The notes: generated by a model from the letters alone, not told the origin. A stretch of DNA of 64,000 nt from Kovacikia minuta CCNUW1 (GCF_020091585.1 NZ_CP083582.1:2728001-2792000), one strand, 5' to 3'. Counted from the stretch's first letter, positions 18,123-28,127 are shown. A program made the numbers and translations.

Positions 18123-21100
18123 CTATGTCACATTCTGAATCTGTGGTTTGGGTGTCGGTGGTTTTGATTTGAAGGGCGCGCGATCGCTGACATCCCGCAA
18201 CAGTCCCATAATCGCCGGAACCACGGTGGGGGTGAGGATGGTCGAGAATGCCAGTCCCCCGGTTAAAACAATGCCCAAGCCCTGGTACAGTTCTGCTCCC
18301 TGGCCGGGCACGACGGCTAAGGGCAACATACCCAACACACTGGTTCCGGCGGACATGAAGATAGCCCGCAGGCGATCGCGGGTGGCGTTATAGAGAGAGG
18401 CATCATAATCTTCCCCTTCCTGTTGCAGTTGCAGGGCGCGATCGACCAATAGAATGGCATTGTTGACCACGATCCCGGTCAGGATGATGAAGCCCAGAGC
18501 GGTAATCATATCCAGGGGGACGACCCAACCCAGCACGCGATTCACCAACACCAGGCTCAGCAGCGCACCACTCATACCCATGGGTACCGTTGCCATAATC
18601 ACCAAGGGATATAGGAACGAGCGGTACAACGCCACGAGCAACAGATAGGTAATCAACACCGAAAAGGCAAAGGCACTCGTCATTTGCGATACCGTTTGCG
18701 CCAGTTGATCCGCTGAACCTGCCAGTTCTAAACGATAACCTGCCGGAAGTTGCGATCGTAAAGGAGCCAGAATTTCGGTCTCTGTCCGCTGCACCAAGGT
18801 GCCAAGTGGTGCATCAGGCGCGAGGGAAATCGTCAGGCTGACAGCCCGTTCCAAATCGACGTGGTTGATCACATCCGGTCCGGTTGTCTCCCGCACCTCT
18901 GCCACATCGCTCAACTGGATCTGTTGACCTCGCGCAAACAGAGGCAACTGACGCAGTTGTTCTGGCGTTGTGACTGCTGTGTCTTTCAACTCGACTGAGA
19001 CATCCAGTTCTTCTTTACCATCGATGAAGTTGGATGCTAACCGTCCGCCCAGCGCCGCTTCTACCAGCGAACCGACTTCAGATTCAGATAAGCCAACTTC
19101 TGCCAACCGTTCGCGGGAGGGAATGACTTGAATTTCTCCTGCCCCCATGACGAAGTTCGATCGCACATTGCGAACACCGGGTAACTCGCGCAATTTACCT
19201 GTGATATCCCGTTCTAATTCACTTAACTGATCCAGATCGGCACCGACAATATCCACATCAAATTCCTTCCCCGGATCGCGGAAAATGGAAATGCGCGTGG
19301 GAATCACAAACCGATATCCCGCAAAGTCACTTGCTTTTGCTCGCAAGCGATCGACCATTTCAGCCAGTCCTTGAGTGGTGGCAAATTCGGGCTTAAGAAT
19401 GGTGGCAATTCCCCGCAGGGCACCCGGACGATCCACGTACATGATCCGATCCACTTCGGGCTGCGATCGTAAAAACGCCTGCACCGGTTGGGATTGTTCG
19501 ATCGCTTCGGGAATGCTGGTTCCCGGCATGGGCTCTGCGCGTAACACCACCAGGTTGCGATTTCCTTCCGGCAGATAATCTGCTGGCGGTAATAACAAAA
19601 TGCTAACAATGAGTAAGCCTACGGGCACTCCCAAGAGCAAAAGCCTGCGTCCTACCCGGCGGCGACCCAATGACCAACTCACGGTCGAGGCGAGGAAATC
19701 TTCCAACTTTGTTTGAAAATAGCGAAAGGTGTCAGAAGTCCGGTAAACAGCCTGTTGCACTTTACCAAACCAACCCGCTGCGGGCGGTGTGGCAGATTGA
19801 CCCGTTGCGGATAACATCCGTTGGGCTTCTGATTGGTCCAGGAATAGCCCGGAGAGCATCGGCACCAGGGTAATCGCCGCAAACAGGGAGAAGAGGGAGG
19901 CGCAGGACAGCGCGATCGCCATATCGGTAAACAGTTGTCCCGCTTCCCCCGTCACCATAATCAAGGGCAAAAACACGACCACGTTGGTCAGCGTAGAACC
20001 CAGCATTGCCGCCCACACTTCTTGAGTTCCCTCGATTGAGGCTCGCATCGGACTCTTACCCTTTTGCATGTGGGTAAAGATGTTTTCAATCACGACGATC
20101 GCGTTATCAACCACCATCCCCACGGCAAAAGCCAGTCCAGCCAGGCTGATGATGTTGAGCGATCGTCCTAACAGCGCCATGACAATGAAAACGGTGATCA
20201 GGGTGGTGGGAATGGTGAGCGCAATCACAGCCACGGTCCGCAGCGACCCTAGAAATAGCAACAGTACCAGGGTTGCCAGCACCGCACCACTGATCAAATT
20301 ACCCTGCACCAGGGAAACGGACTGTTCAATGTACTGGCTCTCGTCATAGTTGTAGGCAAATCGGATGGCATCACCCTGACGATTCAGTTCGGTTTCCAGT
20401 TGGGTGATTGTATCTCGCGCCCCTTTGGCGACTAGCGGCACATTTGCCCCAACCTGGCGGATGACCCCGATCGCAACGGTGGGCGTGCCATTAAAGACCA
20501 GCGCACTGTCCTGCACCTTGCGACCCATCTGGGCCTGCGCCACATCCCTCAGGTAAACCGTACCAGCGGCATCTCGCCGCAACACAAAGCCTTCAATTTG
20601 CGACAGATCTTGCGATCGGCTAATTGTTCTGACCCGATATTCCCGCCGTCCCAAGATTAAGGGACCACCCCGAATATCCCGGTTGTTTTGCTGTAAGGTT
20701 CGCACCACATCGCCAATGGTCAAATTGCGATCCGCTAAGGCCCTGGGATCAACTTTGACCTCAACTTCCCGCTGTTGGCCGCCCACAATCAAAAATTGCC
20801 CAGTGCCTTCCACCCGTCGGAGTCGGGGGACAATTACTTCTTCCGCCAAATCTCGGTAATGGTCGGGGTTGCCCTTGCCGTCTTTGGGCACCATCGGAAT
20901 CCACATCATGGGGGAGCTACTGCCACCCACCAATTCCACATTGGACTCGTTTGCCTCTGCGGGGAGGCTATCAGCTTGTTGCAAACGGTTGATCACATCC
21001 ACCAGGCGATCGCCCAGGTCGGCATCTGGAGTGAATTCCAGGGTGATGCTGCTGCGTCCGGAGCGGGAATTACTGCTGATCTCCTGCACCCCCAACACCT

Positions 21101-21317
21101 GTTCCATCTGTTCTTCAATCGGGCGTGTCACCAAATCTTCCACCTCGGTTGGACCTGCACCGGGATAAGTCGTAGTGATGGTGATTTCCGGGCGATCGCC
21201 ACCGGGTTGTAATTCCAGGGGCAGGCGAAATAACGCAAATACCCCCAACATTGCCAGGAGGCAGAACAACACAAAGGTGCCATGCCGCCAGCGCACCGCG
21301 AGTTCAATAAAATTCAT
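18123..21317 (-). CDS. RND-family efflux transporter, inner-membrane pump subunit
   Basis: 1,064 residues of the AcrB/CzcA/MMPL-type RND superfamily. The N-terminal membrane helix (WRHGTFVLFCLLAMLGVFALFRLP) is followed by a porter loop. Helices with FAVGMVVDNAIVVIENIFTHMQ carry the motif typical of this family. A second porter half and the last helices (VVNNAILLVDRAL, FSTILTPTVVPAIMGLL) follow. The length matches the trimeric pumps that use the proton gradient to export drugs, dyes or metals. It lies immediately downstream of the periplasmic adaptor gene (about 20 bp apart), so both are co-transcribed. No outer-membrane channel gene is in the window. Confidence 0.95.
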   Translation of the reverse strand: MNFIELAVRWRHGTFVLFCLLAMLGVFALFRLPLELQPGGDRPEITITTTYPGAGPTEVEDLVTRPIEEQMEQVLGVQEISSNSRSGRSSITLEFTPDADLGDRLVDVINRLQQADSLPAEANESNVELVGGSSSPMMWIPMVPKDGKGNPDHYRDLAEEVIVPRLRRVEGTGQFLIVGGQQREVEVKVDPRALADRNLTIGDVVRTLQQNNRDIRGGPLILGRREYRVRTISRSQDLSQIEGFVLRRDAAGTVYLRDVAQAQMGRKVQDSALVFNGTPTVAIGVIRQVGANVPLVAKGARDTITQLETELNRQGDAIRFAYNYDESQYIEQSVSLVQGNLISGAVLATLVLLLFLGSLRTVAVIALTIPTTLITVFIVMALLGRSLNIISLAGLAFAVGMVVDNAIVVIENIFTHMQKGKSPMRASIEGTQEVWAAMLGSTLTNVVVFLPLIMVTGEAGQLFTDMAIALSCASLFSLFAAITLVPMLSGLFLDQSEAQRMLSATGQSATPPAAGWFGKVQQAVYRTSDTFRYFQTKLEDFLASTVSWSLGRRRVGRRLLLLGVPVGLLIVSILLLPPADYLPEGNRNLVVLRAEPMPGTSIPEAIEQSQPVQAFLRSQPEVDRIMYVDRPGALRGIATILKPEFATTQGLAEMVDRLRAKASDFAGYRFVIPTRISIFRDPGKEFDVDIVGADLDQLSELERDITGKLRELPGVRNVRSNFVMGAGEIQVIPSRERLAEVGLSESEVGSLVEAALGGRLASNFIDGKEELDVSVELKDTAVTTPEQLRQLPLFARGQQIQLSDVAEVRETTGPDVINHVDLERAVSLTISLAPDAPLGTLVQRTETEILAPLRSQLPAGYRLELAGSADQLAQTVSQMTSAFAFSVLITYLLLVALYRSFLYPLVIMATVPMGMSGALLSLVLVNRVLGWVVPLDMITALGFIILTGIVVNNAILLVDRALQLQQEGEDYDASLYNATRDRLRAIFMSAGTSVLGMLPLAVVPGQGAELYQGLGIVLTGGLAFSTILTPTVVPAIMGLLRDVSDRAPFKSKPPTPKPQIQNVT

Positions 21318-21339
21318 TGGTTTAGCCCTCTACCCAGCT

Positions 21340-22719
21340 TTAGCTTTTGTTGTTCTGCACGACTTTCACGGGGGCACCATCCCGCAGGCTATCGCCACCC
21401 CGCAAGACAATTTCCTGTCCCGGTCTTAACTCATTGCTGTAAATGGCAACGGTGTCACCCATGTCGGTCACCATTTCTACGGAAATTTGTTTGGCTTTGC
21501 CATCGGCGATCGCAAATAACAACCACTGGTTTTGCCGTTGGGTCAGCGCATCGCGGGAAACGACGAAGCTGGTGCGATTGGAAGGTAAGTCCAGGGTGCC
21601 TGTAATCGCCATGCCAGGAAGTAATCGCTGTCCGGCATTATCTAAACGCACCCGCACTCGTTGCCGCCGGGAAGTAGAATCCGCCGCTGGGACCACTGCC
21701 GTGATCGTGGTGCGTTGCCGCCACTGGGGTAATGCCCGCGAGGTCAGTTGAATGGGCATTCCTGCTGTGACGCGCCCGGTTAACTCTTCTGGTAATTCCA
21801 AAAAAATATCCAGGCGATCGCCCGCAATCAAGGACACGATTTCACCATTGCTTTCCACATAATCCCCCCGGCTCACCAAGCGTCGCTCCACCACTCCGGC
21901 AGAGGTTGCCTTGACCTGAGTCCGCAGTTGGGTCAATCTGGCTTGATTCACTTCCGCCTGTGCCGCTGCCACATTCGCCCGTTGCGCTGCAATTTCTTCT
22001 CGAATCGGTCCCGCCTGCGCCTCTGCCAGTTCTGCCTGGGCTTCCAGTCGTGCGCCCTTTGCAGCATCCACTGCCGATCGCGCTTCGACCAGCGATCGCT
22101 GAGAGAACGCCCCCTCTCGTACCAGACCTTCTATCCGATTCAGGTTATCGATCGCTTCCTGTTCCCGCGCTGAGGCTGCACCTAAGGCACCTTTCCGTTG
22201 AGCAATAATTTCGGGACGGGTTCCTACCGTTAAGCGGGCGAGGTTGCTGCGTTGTTGCGCCAGACGAGCCTGGGCCTGCGACAACGCCAATTGTTGATCG
22301 GCATCATCCAATACCGCGATCGTCATGCCGGGTGTCACACGATCGCCGGGTTGCACCAACAATTCCTGGATGACTCCGCTGGTTTGAGCGCGGACTGTTG
22401 CCCGTTCTGATGCTTCCACTTGTCCCAACAGTTGTACTGGTCGGGCAGAGGTGCCTGAGGTCAGGGCAATGGTTTCAACCGCTCTAGGCGGTGGTCCTTG
22501 TTGGGCAACGGCAGGCTGGGAGGTTGAACTGGCTGTTAGCGATCGCCAGGTGGCAAAACCACCGGTTGCCAGTACGATTGCCAGGACCAACCATAACCAG
22601 CGTTTTTGCGGCCCTGGCTGGGAATCCACCGTTTCAACGACAGATGTGTCAGTCATTGGGGGTTCAGAAACAGCATTCGACTGCTCAGAAGTCGGAACCG
22701 AAGAGTCAGCGTTGCTCAT
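21340..22719 (-). CDS. RND efflux periplasmic adaptor (membrane fusion protein)
   Basis: 459 residues. One N-terminal membrane anchor (WLWLVLAIVLATGGFATW) follows about 35 polar residues. The HlyD-like order is then lipoyl half, coiled-coil hairpin and barrel: VRAQTSGVIQELLVQPGDRVTPGMTIAVLDD, a long Ala/Gln/Glu-rich alpha hairpin (about 150-250), then AGVVERRLVSRGDYVESNGEIVSLI. Adaptors of this kind bridge the RND pump to the outer-membrane duct. It precedes the pump gene on the same strand. The upstream flank contains an IS element, so its promoter must lie in 22720-22940 or come from the IS. Confidence 0.94.
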   Translation of the reverse strand: MSNADSSVPTSEQSNAVSEPPMTDTSVVETVDSQPGPQKRWLWLVLAIVLATGGFATWRSLTASSTSQPAVAQQGPPPRAVETIALTSGTSARPVQLLGQVEASERATVRAQTSGVIQELLVQPGDRVTPGMTIAVLDDADQQLALSQAQARLAQQRSNLARLTVGTRPEIIAQRKGALGAASAREQEAIDNLNRIEGLVREGAFSQRSLVEARSAVDAAKGARLEAQAELAEAQAGPIREEIAAQRANVAAAQAEVNQARLTQLRTQVKATSAGVVERRLVSRGDYVESNGEIVSLIAGDRLDIFLELPEELTGRVTAGMPIQLTSRALPQWRQRTTITAVVPAADSTSRRQRVRVRLDNAGQRLLPGMAITGTLDLPSNRTSFVVSRDALTQRQNQWLLFAIADGKAKQISVEMVTDMGDTVAIYSNELRPGQEIVLRGGDSLRDGAPVKVVQNNKS

Positions 22720-22940
22720 AGTTCGCAGGGGTTGAAAGAACAGAAAACAGATACGGTATGCCTGTCATGTTCCAAAGTTTTAAGGAAGTGGATAAATCAC
22801 AGGTAAAGACTTTGTGAAAAAACTTTTATATTTGCTTTACTATTGCTGTTTGTTCGTGCTCGCTTGCTTTAGAGGATGTTTGAAAAGGTATGGACTGTAA
22901 GATGCAACACTCAGAGATCCCCCCTAACCCCCCTTAAAAA

Positions 22941-24130
22941 GTAGGGTTGATTCATTCTAGTAGAGGATTATTAAGCTAGATCAGGAGGACATATAGATAC
23001 CCGTTTCCAAAGCTCATCATGACTCTCATTGAAGCTCTCAAAACCATTCCTGACCATCGACGTGGTGCTGGATAGCGCTATCCGCTCTGGGTGTTTCTGT
23101 TGTTAATCATTCTGGGAACAATGAGCGGCTATCGCGGTTATCGTGGGTTAACTCGCTTTATGCTACGACATCAAGAGACCCTCTCCGAACAGTTAGGGTT
23201 ACGACGAGCAGCATTACCGAGTTATTCAACGATTCGACGGTTATTGCTAGAGATTGACTTTAATGCGGTTGCCGATGCATTCAACAGTTGGGCACAAACA
23301 GCAGGATTAATGCAAGCTGGAGAAAACTGTGCGGTGGATGGCAAAAGCTTGAGGAATACGGTTAACAATGCTCATGGTTCAGAGCAAAACTTTGTTAACG
23401 TCGTCTCGGTGTTCCAACTGGAGCAAGGATTGGTGGTGGGGCAAGCGGCTTTTGACAATGGGGACAGAAGCGAGATTCAGGTAGTCTATGACCTGTTAGA
23501 GCGATTGCAGTTATCGGGAGTCACGATCAGCTTGGATGCTTTGCACGCCCCAAAAAACAGTTGAGTTGATTCATCAGCAGGGTAATGATTATGTGATTAC
23601 CGTTAAAGCCAATCAGAAGACGCTTTATCAACAATTGCAGGCATTGGCACAAAGTGATGAAGTCGTGAGTGTTCATCTCGATAGCGAAACCACTCGTAGT
23701 CGTCAAACGACCCGCATTGCGTCAGTCTTTCCCTTGCCTGATGCGTTCAAAGACCAGTGGAGCGGTGCCCAACAGGGAGTCGAGGTGATTCGCTGCGGTC
23801 ATCGTCAAGGGCAACCGTATTTAGAGCATCGCTACTACATCACCAGTTGGACGGACAAGGCAGATGCCTTGCAAGGGCGCATTCGGGCTCATTGGGGTAT
23901 CGAGAATCTGTTGCATTGGGTCAAAGATGTGGTGCTGAGGGAAGACACTCACTCCATTTCTGCTCCTGCTGCGGCTACCTTGATGGCGTTGATTCGCAAC
24001 TTGTCGATTACCTTATTCCGCCGAGCGGGGCATCGCTCGATTACAACTGCGATCGACCTTCTCAAAAACGACTTTTCTCAGCTATTGCCGATGCTTGACT
24101 TCCCCTCTGGCTAGAATAAATCAACCCTAC
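22941..24130 (+). mobile_element. ISAs1-family insertion sequence (1,190 bp) with TSD
   Basis: Inverted repeats GTAGGGTTGATTCATTCTAG at 22941 and CTAGAATAAATCAACCCTAC ending at 24130 match at 19 of 20 positions. The 10-bp direct repeat CCCTTAAAAA flanks both sides (22931-22940 and 24131-24140). The size, long target duplication and encoded protein fit the ISAs1 family. Because the ends and target duplication are still recognisable, the insertion is recent. Confidence 0.9.
23019..24114 (+). pseudogene. ISAs1-family transposase, stop codon plus frameshift
   Basis: From ATG 23019 the product reads MTLIEALKTIPDHRRGAG, then an in-frame TAG (23073), then RYPLWVFLLLIILGTMSGYRGYRGL. The frame holds to about 23560 (DGKSLRNTVNNAHGSEQNFVNVVSVF is the hallmark segment of H-repeat/ISAs1 transposases). 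It continues in another frame from DALHAPKKTVELIHQQGNDYVITVKANQKTL to the end with HWGIENLLHWVKDVVLREDTH. Both defects must be repaired to give a full DDE transposase of about 365 residues, so it is probably inactive. Confidence 0.88.
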
Positions 24131-24375
24131 CCCTTAAAAAGGGGAACCAGCCTCAAAGTCCCCCTGATTAAGGGGGACTTAGGGGGATCGCATCTTTGCT
24201 ACCGACAGTAGGACTTTTCAAACACCCTCTTAGACAGTAATCAACAACTTGATCAAGACTTAACCAATATTGATTCTGCTGCCCGAAGTATTTTTCACCA
24301 GGGGCAGTTCTGATGCATCATTCCCATCTATTCACGTTCAAGTTTTTCCGGTTCTCCTCAATTCCTCAATCCCGG

Positions 24376-25839
24376 CTAGGGAGGCGAAACATGGGGATTG
24401 AGGATAGCCCGATTTGGAGTGAGAGTATCCTGCATCAGGGGCAAAACAATGGTAAACGTAGATCCCTGACCAACCTGACTGACTAATTCGACCCGCCCAC
24501 CGTGGGACTGAGCGATCGCTGCGACAATGGACAATCCCAAGCCGTAGCCTTCACTATGTGAATCTCCAGTTGCCCGCACAAATCGTTCAAAAATGCGTTT
24601 TTGGTCTTCCAGGATGATGCCTTCCCCGGTATCCCGCACCCAAAAGTAGGCATAGTCTCCTTTGACAGAAGACCCAAGGGCGATCGTGTCTCCTGGTTGG
24701 GTATGGCGAATGGCATTTTGCACCAGATTCATGACCGCCTGAGTTAGCCGTTGCCCATCTACCGTGATAGGGCTTAATCCTTTGGACTCTAATCGCCAGT
24801 CTCGGTCGGCAAGCCCTCTCGCTTTGAGATAAATTGCCTCTGTCAGCCAGTCCAATTCTTCCGGTTTTAACCGCAAAAAGTCCGATCGCTCAGCCTTTGC
24901 CAACAACAACAAATCATTGACTAGACGGCTCATGCGCTCCAATTCATCCATAACCAGGGCGATCGTATCCTCTTTGTGCGGATGATATTTCAGCATTTCT
25001 AGATGCCCCTGGATGATCGTAATCGGGGTGCGTAACTCGTGACTGGCATCCTTTAAAAACTCTTTCTGACTATCAAAAGCGGCTTGCAGGCGATCGAGCA
25101 TTTCATTGACCGTTGTTGCCAGTTCTGCAATCTCATCCTTCCCCTGCACCGGAATCCGTTGTGTCATATCAGATTCAGTGATGGAATGAGCCGTTTTAGT
25201 GAGCAATCGCAACGGGTATAGCACGCGTCCTGCCGTAAACCAGGCGAACAAAAAGAAGAGTAACAGCAACCCAAATGTGACTTGCATGACCAATCCGATC
25301 GCACTCCGTGCAATCTGGTACTCAGGCGTGCTGTCATTTAACACGACGATCGAGCCAGTCTCCTGAGTTGCCTGCCAAACAACGGGTTTCGCCACATAGT
25401 AGAGACGCTGACTTCCATTTTCAACGTGTTGCCGTTGTTCTTTAGGAATACCTGCCCATGCTGAGGCTAAATTGGGATGCTGTTTTAGTAGATTCGGCGG
25501 GAGGTCTGGTTTGCTCCCATAGATTTGGTCACCGACCAGTGTAATGACATATTCACTGCGGGTTGGCACATAACTGGAGAGTAACCGATCAAAGAGGACG
25601 GTGATATTTTGGGGACCTTGTCCTTGCTGGGCTTTTTGTCTATGTTTTGCAATCAGCACATCAAATTGATTGGCTTGTTGCAGGGCTGAATCTTCTGCCT
25701 GGACTTTGATGCGATCGCAAAAAATACTGTAAGTCGCGTGAATAGAGATAAAAACAGTTCCCGTTGTCAGCAGAAAATACCACACCAGAAGCCGTGTTCG
25801 GACGCTAAAAAATGCCCGGTGCCAACTTTTGCTCACCAT
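24376..25839 (-). CDS. Sensor histidine kinase with HAMP domain
   Basis: About 487 residues from MVSKSWHRAFFSVRTRLL. TM1 (LLVWYFLLTTGTVFISIHATYSIF) is followed by a periplasmic domain of about 140 residues. TM2 (VMQVTFGLLLLFFLFAWFTAG), a HAMP linker (RLLTKTAHSITESDMTQRIP), the H-box FLKDASHELRTPITIIQGH, N-box MNLVQNAIRHT and G-boxes DTGEGI and GYGLGLSIV complete it. It resembles CusS/BaeS-like kinases that control RND pumps. It reads towards the RND cluster, so I pair it with the response regulator at 17372-18040. ATG 25839 is taken rather than the upstream ATG 25866; both remain possible. Confidence 0.9.
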   Translation of the reverse strand: MVSKSWHRAFFSVRTRLLVWYFLLTTGTVFISIHATYSIFCDRIKVQAEDSALQQANQFDVLIAKHRQKAQQGQGPQNITVLFDRLLSSYVPTRSEYVITLVGDQIYGSKPDLPPNLLKQHPNLASAWAGIPKEQRQHVENGSQRLYYVAKPVVWQATQETGSIVVLNDSTPEYQIARSAIGLVMQVTFGLLLLFFLFAWFTAGRVLYPLRLLTKTAHSITESDMTQRIPVQGKDEIAELATTVNEMLDRLQAAFDSQKEFLKDASHELRTPITIIQGHLEMLKYHPHKEDTIALVMDELERMSRLVNDLLLLAKAERSDFLRLKPEELDWLTEAIYLKARGLADRDWRLESKGLSPITVDGQRLTQAVMNLVQNAIRHTQPGDTIALGSSVKGDYAYFWVRDTGEGIILEDQKRIFERFVRATGDSHSEGYGLGLSIVAAIAQSHGGRVELVSQVGQGSTFTIVLPLMQDTLTPNRAILNPHVSPP

Positions 25840-25866
25840 AGTAAACATTCCTCTGCCTCGATCCAA

Positions 25867-26109
25867 CCCAGCATATTTGCAGATGCTAAGGGTTCAGTAT
25901 TCAGAAGACACATAAAAAGCGATTAAAAAAAGAATGAAAAAAAATTTATGTAACCCTGTTAACAAACATTGGACGAAATGAAGCAGGGGTGCATGCCATT
26001 TTATTGGCAGAAAAATTATGTATGCCTGTCAAACTCTATAGCAGTAACGGTACATCAGGGCATCGCTTTTTTCTCTGTAGAAGGTGACGCGCACCCATGA
26101 AACAGTTGT
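25867..26109. other. Intergenic region upstream of the sensor kinase
   Basis: About 240 bp, A+T-rich near 25920-25960. It probably holds the minus-strand promoter for the kinase. The right edge is the IS6-like terminal repeat at 26110. No gene is seen. Confidence 0.4.
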
Positions 26110-26590
26110 GGTTCCGTTGCAAAAAGTGATGGGATTAATAGATTTTTGGGAGAAAAGTAACGTTCCGTGGTTGATCCGAAAGCTTCGTTCAAATGGCAAC
26201 ATTCCCAGACCGATATCATCCTGCTGAAGGTGCGCTGGTATTGTTGCTATTCCTTGAGCTACTGGGATCTAGAGGAAATAATAGCGGAGCACGGCGTAAA
26301 AGAAGATCACACGACAATTTATCGATGGGTGCAGGATTACGCACCCGAACTCGACAACCGCATTCGTCCCTTCTTAAATCCCACGAATGACTCCTGGCGC
26401 GTCGATGAGACCGACATCGAAGTGAAAGGGGAGTGGAAATACTTGTACCGAGCAGTGGACTCGGAAGGCAACACGCTGGACTTCATGTTGAGCGTGAAGC
26501 GAGATGGGAAGGCAGCAGCACGCTTCTTCCGTAAAGTGTTGAAAGCCAAGCGCACTCAAACTCCGCGAGTCATCACCGTTGATAAAAATG
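26110..26590 (+). mobile_element. Truncated IS6-family insertion sequence
   Basis: The left end GGTTCCGTTGCAAA is the classic IS6-family terminal sequence. The transposase frame (26167-26619, near-cognate start) reads YSLSYWDLEEIIAEHGVKEDHTTIYRWVQDYAPEL then SWRVDETDIEVKGEWKYLYRAVDSEG, with the first DDE aspartate in DETD. It ends abruptly near VITVDKNAS, about two thirds of the way, where IS66-like sequence begins. The right terminal repeat is absent, so the element is a remnant. Confidence 0.88.
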
Positions 26591-26594
26591 CTAG

Positions 26595-26885
26595 TAATTG
26601 CTCAACCCAGAGAGAATAGGGATTGGAGGGGTTTAAGGCAGCAAAAATAGACTCAAACGTAGATAAACCTTGTCGCCTACCCGTATTGACAACAGACCGA
26701 ACATTCGCAAAGAGATCCCTGCCCCAATCGGAGCGAAATCCATTGGTCACTTTGCGGAATATGACACTCCAACGCAGTGCTTGTTCACTGGCATTGTTCG
26801 TCGCTGGAATCGTTGGGTCATCCAAAAACAGAAATAGATTGTCTTGTAATTCCCGATAGCGGTTTTGCAGTCGAACCCCTTGAAC
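26595..26885 (-). pseudogene. IS66-type transposase C-terminal fragment
   Basis: Read on the minus strand, the sequence gives FLDDPTIPATNNASEQALRWSVIFRKVTNGFRSDWGRDLFANVRSVVNTGRRQGLSTFE. The NNxxEQALR and VIFRKVTNGFRS segments are typical of the C-terminal part of IS66 transposases. A frameshift separates the first residues. It abuts the truncated IS6 element, so recombination or deletion has fused two elements. Confidence 0.75.
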
Positions 26886-26911
26886 TGGCTCAGTCTAATC
26901 ATAAGGGCAAA

Positions 26912-26957
26912 ATGACAACAGTTGTTATGTTTTTCGAGGCATGACAACTGTTATGAT
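26912..26957. promoter_or_regulatory. Two palindromic operator-like sites upstream of TetR
   Basis: ATGACAACAGTTGTTAT at 26912-26928 is a near-perfect palindrome. A second copy beginning ATGACAACTGTTATG lies at 26941. Both lie within 95 bp of the start of the TetR regulator at 27005, which probably represses itself through them. Confidence 0.55.
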
Positions 26958-27004
26958 GTAAGTCAAGATAGTTGCGATGTATCGCTGCGAATTGAGTAGA
27001 TGCT

Positions 27005-27589
27005 ATGGGGTATGACGATCGCCGCCTTGAAGTGGCGCAAGCAGCGTGGCGAGTGATTGTTCAGGAAGGACTGGATCGCACCAGTATGCGGGCGATCGCG
27101 CAAGAACTGGGTTCTTCTACTGGAGTTGTCACCCACTACTTCCGGGATAAGGAAGAACTCATCTTATTTGCTCTAGAGCAGGTGGTTGAATCCACTTTAG
27201 AGTCCATGAAAGCCTGTGCTAAGGGGCAACAAGGTATTGACCGATTAGAACAAATGATTGCTGCGGCTCTACCGCTAGAAGACAGCGACAGGGATGATTG
27301 GAAAGTGTGGATTGCCTTTTTGGGCTATTCGATCGGGCGCGATCGCCTGATTCAGCAGCATCAAAAACGCTATGATCGCATCCGGCAAATCCTGTATCAG
27401 GAGTTAGCTGATTTAAAGGCAGCGAGGCTGATTCGAGCCGATTTAAATTTGACCCTTGAAGCAAATGCGCTCATTGCTCTAGTAGATGGCATTGGTACTG
27501 GAGTTGTGATCTGTCCTGAGCAGTTTTCAGCAGAGCAACAACGGTATCTTGTGCATCAACATACCCACGCTTTACAAGTAAGCTCCTAA
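27005..27589 (+). CDS. TetR/AcrR-family regulator
   Basis: 194 residues. The N-terminal helix-turn-helix is RLEVAQAAWRVIVQEGLDRTSMRAIAQELGSSTGVVTHYFRDKEEL, the canonical TetR pattern, followed by an all-helical ligand domain resembling BetI/AcrR C-terminal domains. The ATG at 27005 gives a normal N-terminus. Two palindromes lie upstream, and the gene converges on the Coq4-like gene. The ligand is unknown. Confidence 0.92.
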   Translation: MGYDDRRLEVAQAAWRVIVQEGLDRTSMRAIAQELGSSTGVVTHYFRDKEELILFALEQVVESTLESMKACAKGQQGIDRLEQMIAAALPLEDSDRDDWKVWIAFLGYSIGRDRLIQQHQKRYDRIRQILYQELADLKAARLIRADLNLTLEANALIALVDGIGTGVVICPEQFSAEQQRYLVHQHTHALQVSS

Positions 27590-27596
27590 ACATAGG

Positions 27597-28085
27597 CTAC
27601 TTTAACAGCGGCATCAAATTATATTCCTGACGAATATTAAGCAGCGATCGCTCTATCAAGGGTTCAAAATCCAGAAATGGTAAGAGCTTTTGACGATTTC
27701 GAGTCTTAAACCAAATCGGAATTAACTCTAGAATCACTCCAGGAAGTACTCTCAGAATTGAGCCATACAGCCAAAGCGTTCCCTTTTCTCTGATCATATC
27801 CTCGTACATCACATCAACGGCAGGGGAATTCTTCATCTTGAGATAGGTCTGAAACGTACATTCACTCGTCCACCAAAACAGAGGCAGGATTTTCAATTCA
27901 TCAAACATTCCTGTATCACAACCATAGATGACATGACCCACATCATGGGCACGGAGAATTTTGGCAAAGTCTGAGGGTTGGGTTGCCGGGTCGGTGATGT
28001 GGGGGTTGAGAGAATAGTATTCTGCCAATCCTTCTCGCAAGGTTTGAGTACTGGCTTTGTCAGTATAACGAGGACGCTGAAGCAT
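27597..28085 (-). CDS. Coq4-like protein
   Basis: 162 residues from MLQRPRYTDKASTQTL. The motif ILRAHDVGHVIYGCDTGMFDELKILPLFWW contains an HDxxH-type metal site like that of Coq4, the ubiquinone-biosynthesis scaffold/decarboxylase-associated family, plus a hydrophobic stretch (LYGSILRVLPGVILELIPIWF). I start at ATG 28085 because AGGAGA sits just ahead of it; the longer frame from 28136 would run through a palindromic operator. It is divergent from a TetR gene, so likely controlled by it. Cyanobacteria make plastoquinone rather than ubiquinone, so the actual role is unclear. Confidence 0.65.
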   Translation of the reverse strand: MLQRPRYTDKASTQTLREGLAEYYSLNPHITDPATQPSDFAKILRAHDVGHVIYGCDTGMFDELKILPLFWWTSECTFQTYLKMKNSPAVDVMYEDMIREKGTLWLYGSILRVLPGVILELIPIWFKTRNRQKLLPFLDFEPLIERSLLNIRQEYNLMPLLK

Positions 28086-28098
28086 AGCTCTCCTATTT

Positions 28099-28127
28099 CG
28101 ATACGGCACTGTATCGTAAATTATAAT
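28099..28127. promoter_or_regulatory. Divergent operator/promoter between Coq4-like and TetR genes
   Basis: The palindrome CGATACGGCACTGTATCG (28099-28116) is followed by TATAAT (28122-28127). It lies in the short space shared by two divergent genes, the usual position for a TetR operator. Confidence 0.6.

Larger units (their letters stand above)
22914..24190. repeat. CCCCCTAA/TTAGGGGG palindromic repeat, split by an IS
   Basis: The left part (22914-22940) reads GATCCCCCCTAACCCCCC then TTAAAAA. The right part (24131-24190) ends in TTAGGGGGATC, with CCCCTGATTAAGGGGG inside. Put together they form a single palindromic intergenic repeat of a type common in cyanobacteria. The ISAs1-like element entered it at the TTAAAAA run. 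Confidence 0.7.

Noticed and set aside
19304-21212. Overlapping frames of about 100-145 codons on both strands within the RND pump gene
   Set aside because: Codons and motifs of the 1,064-residue RND pump account for the region.
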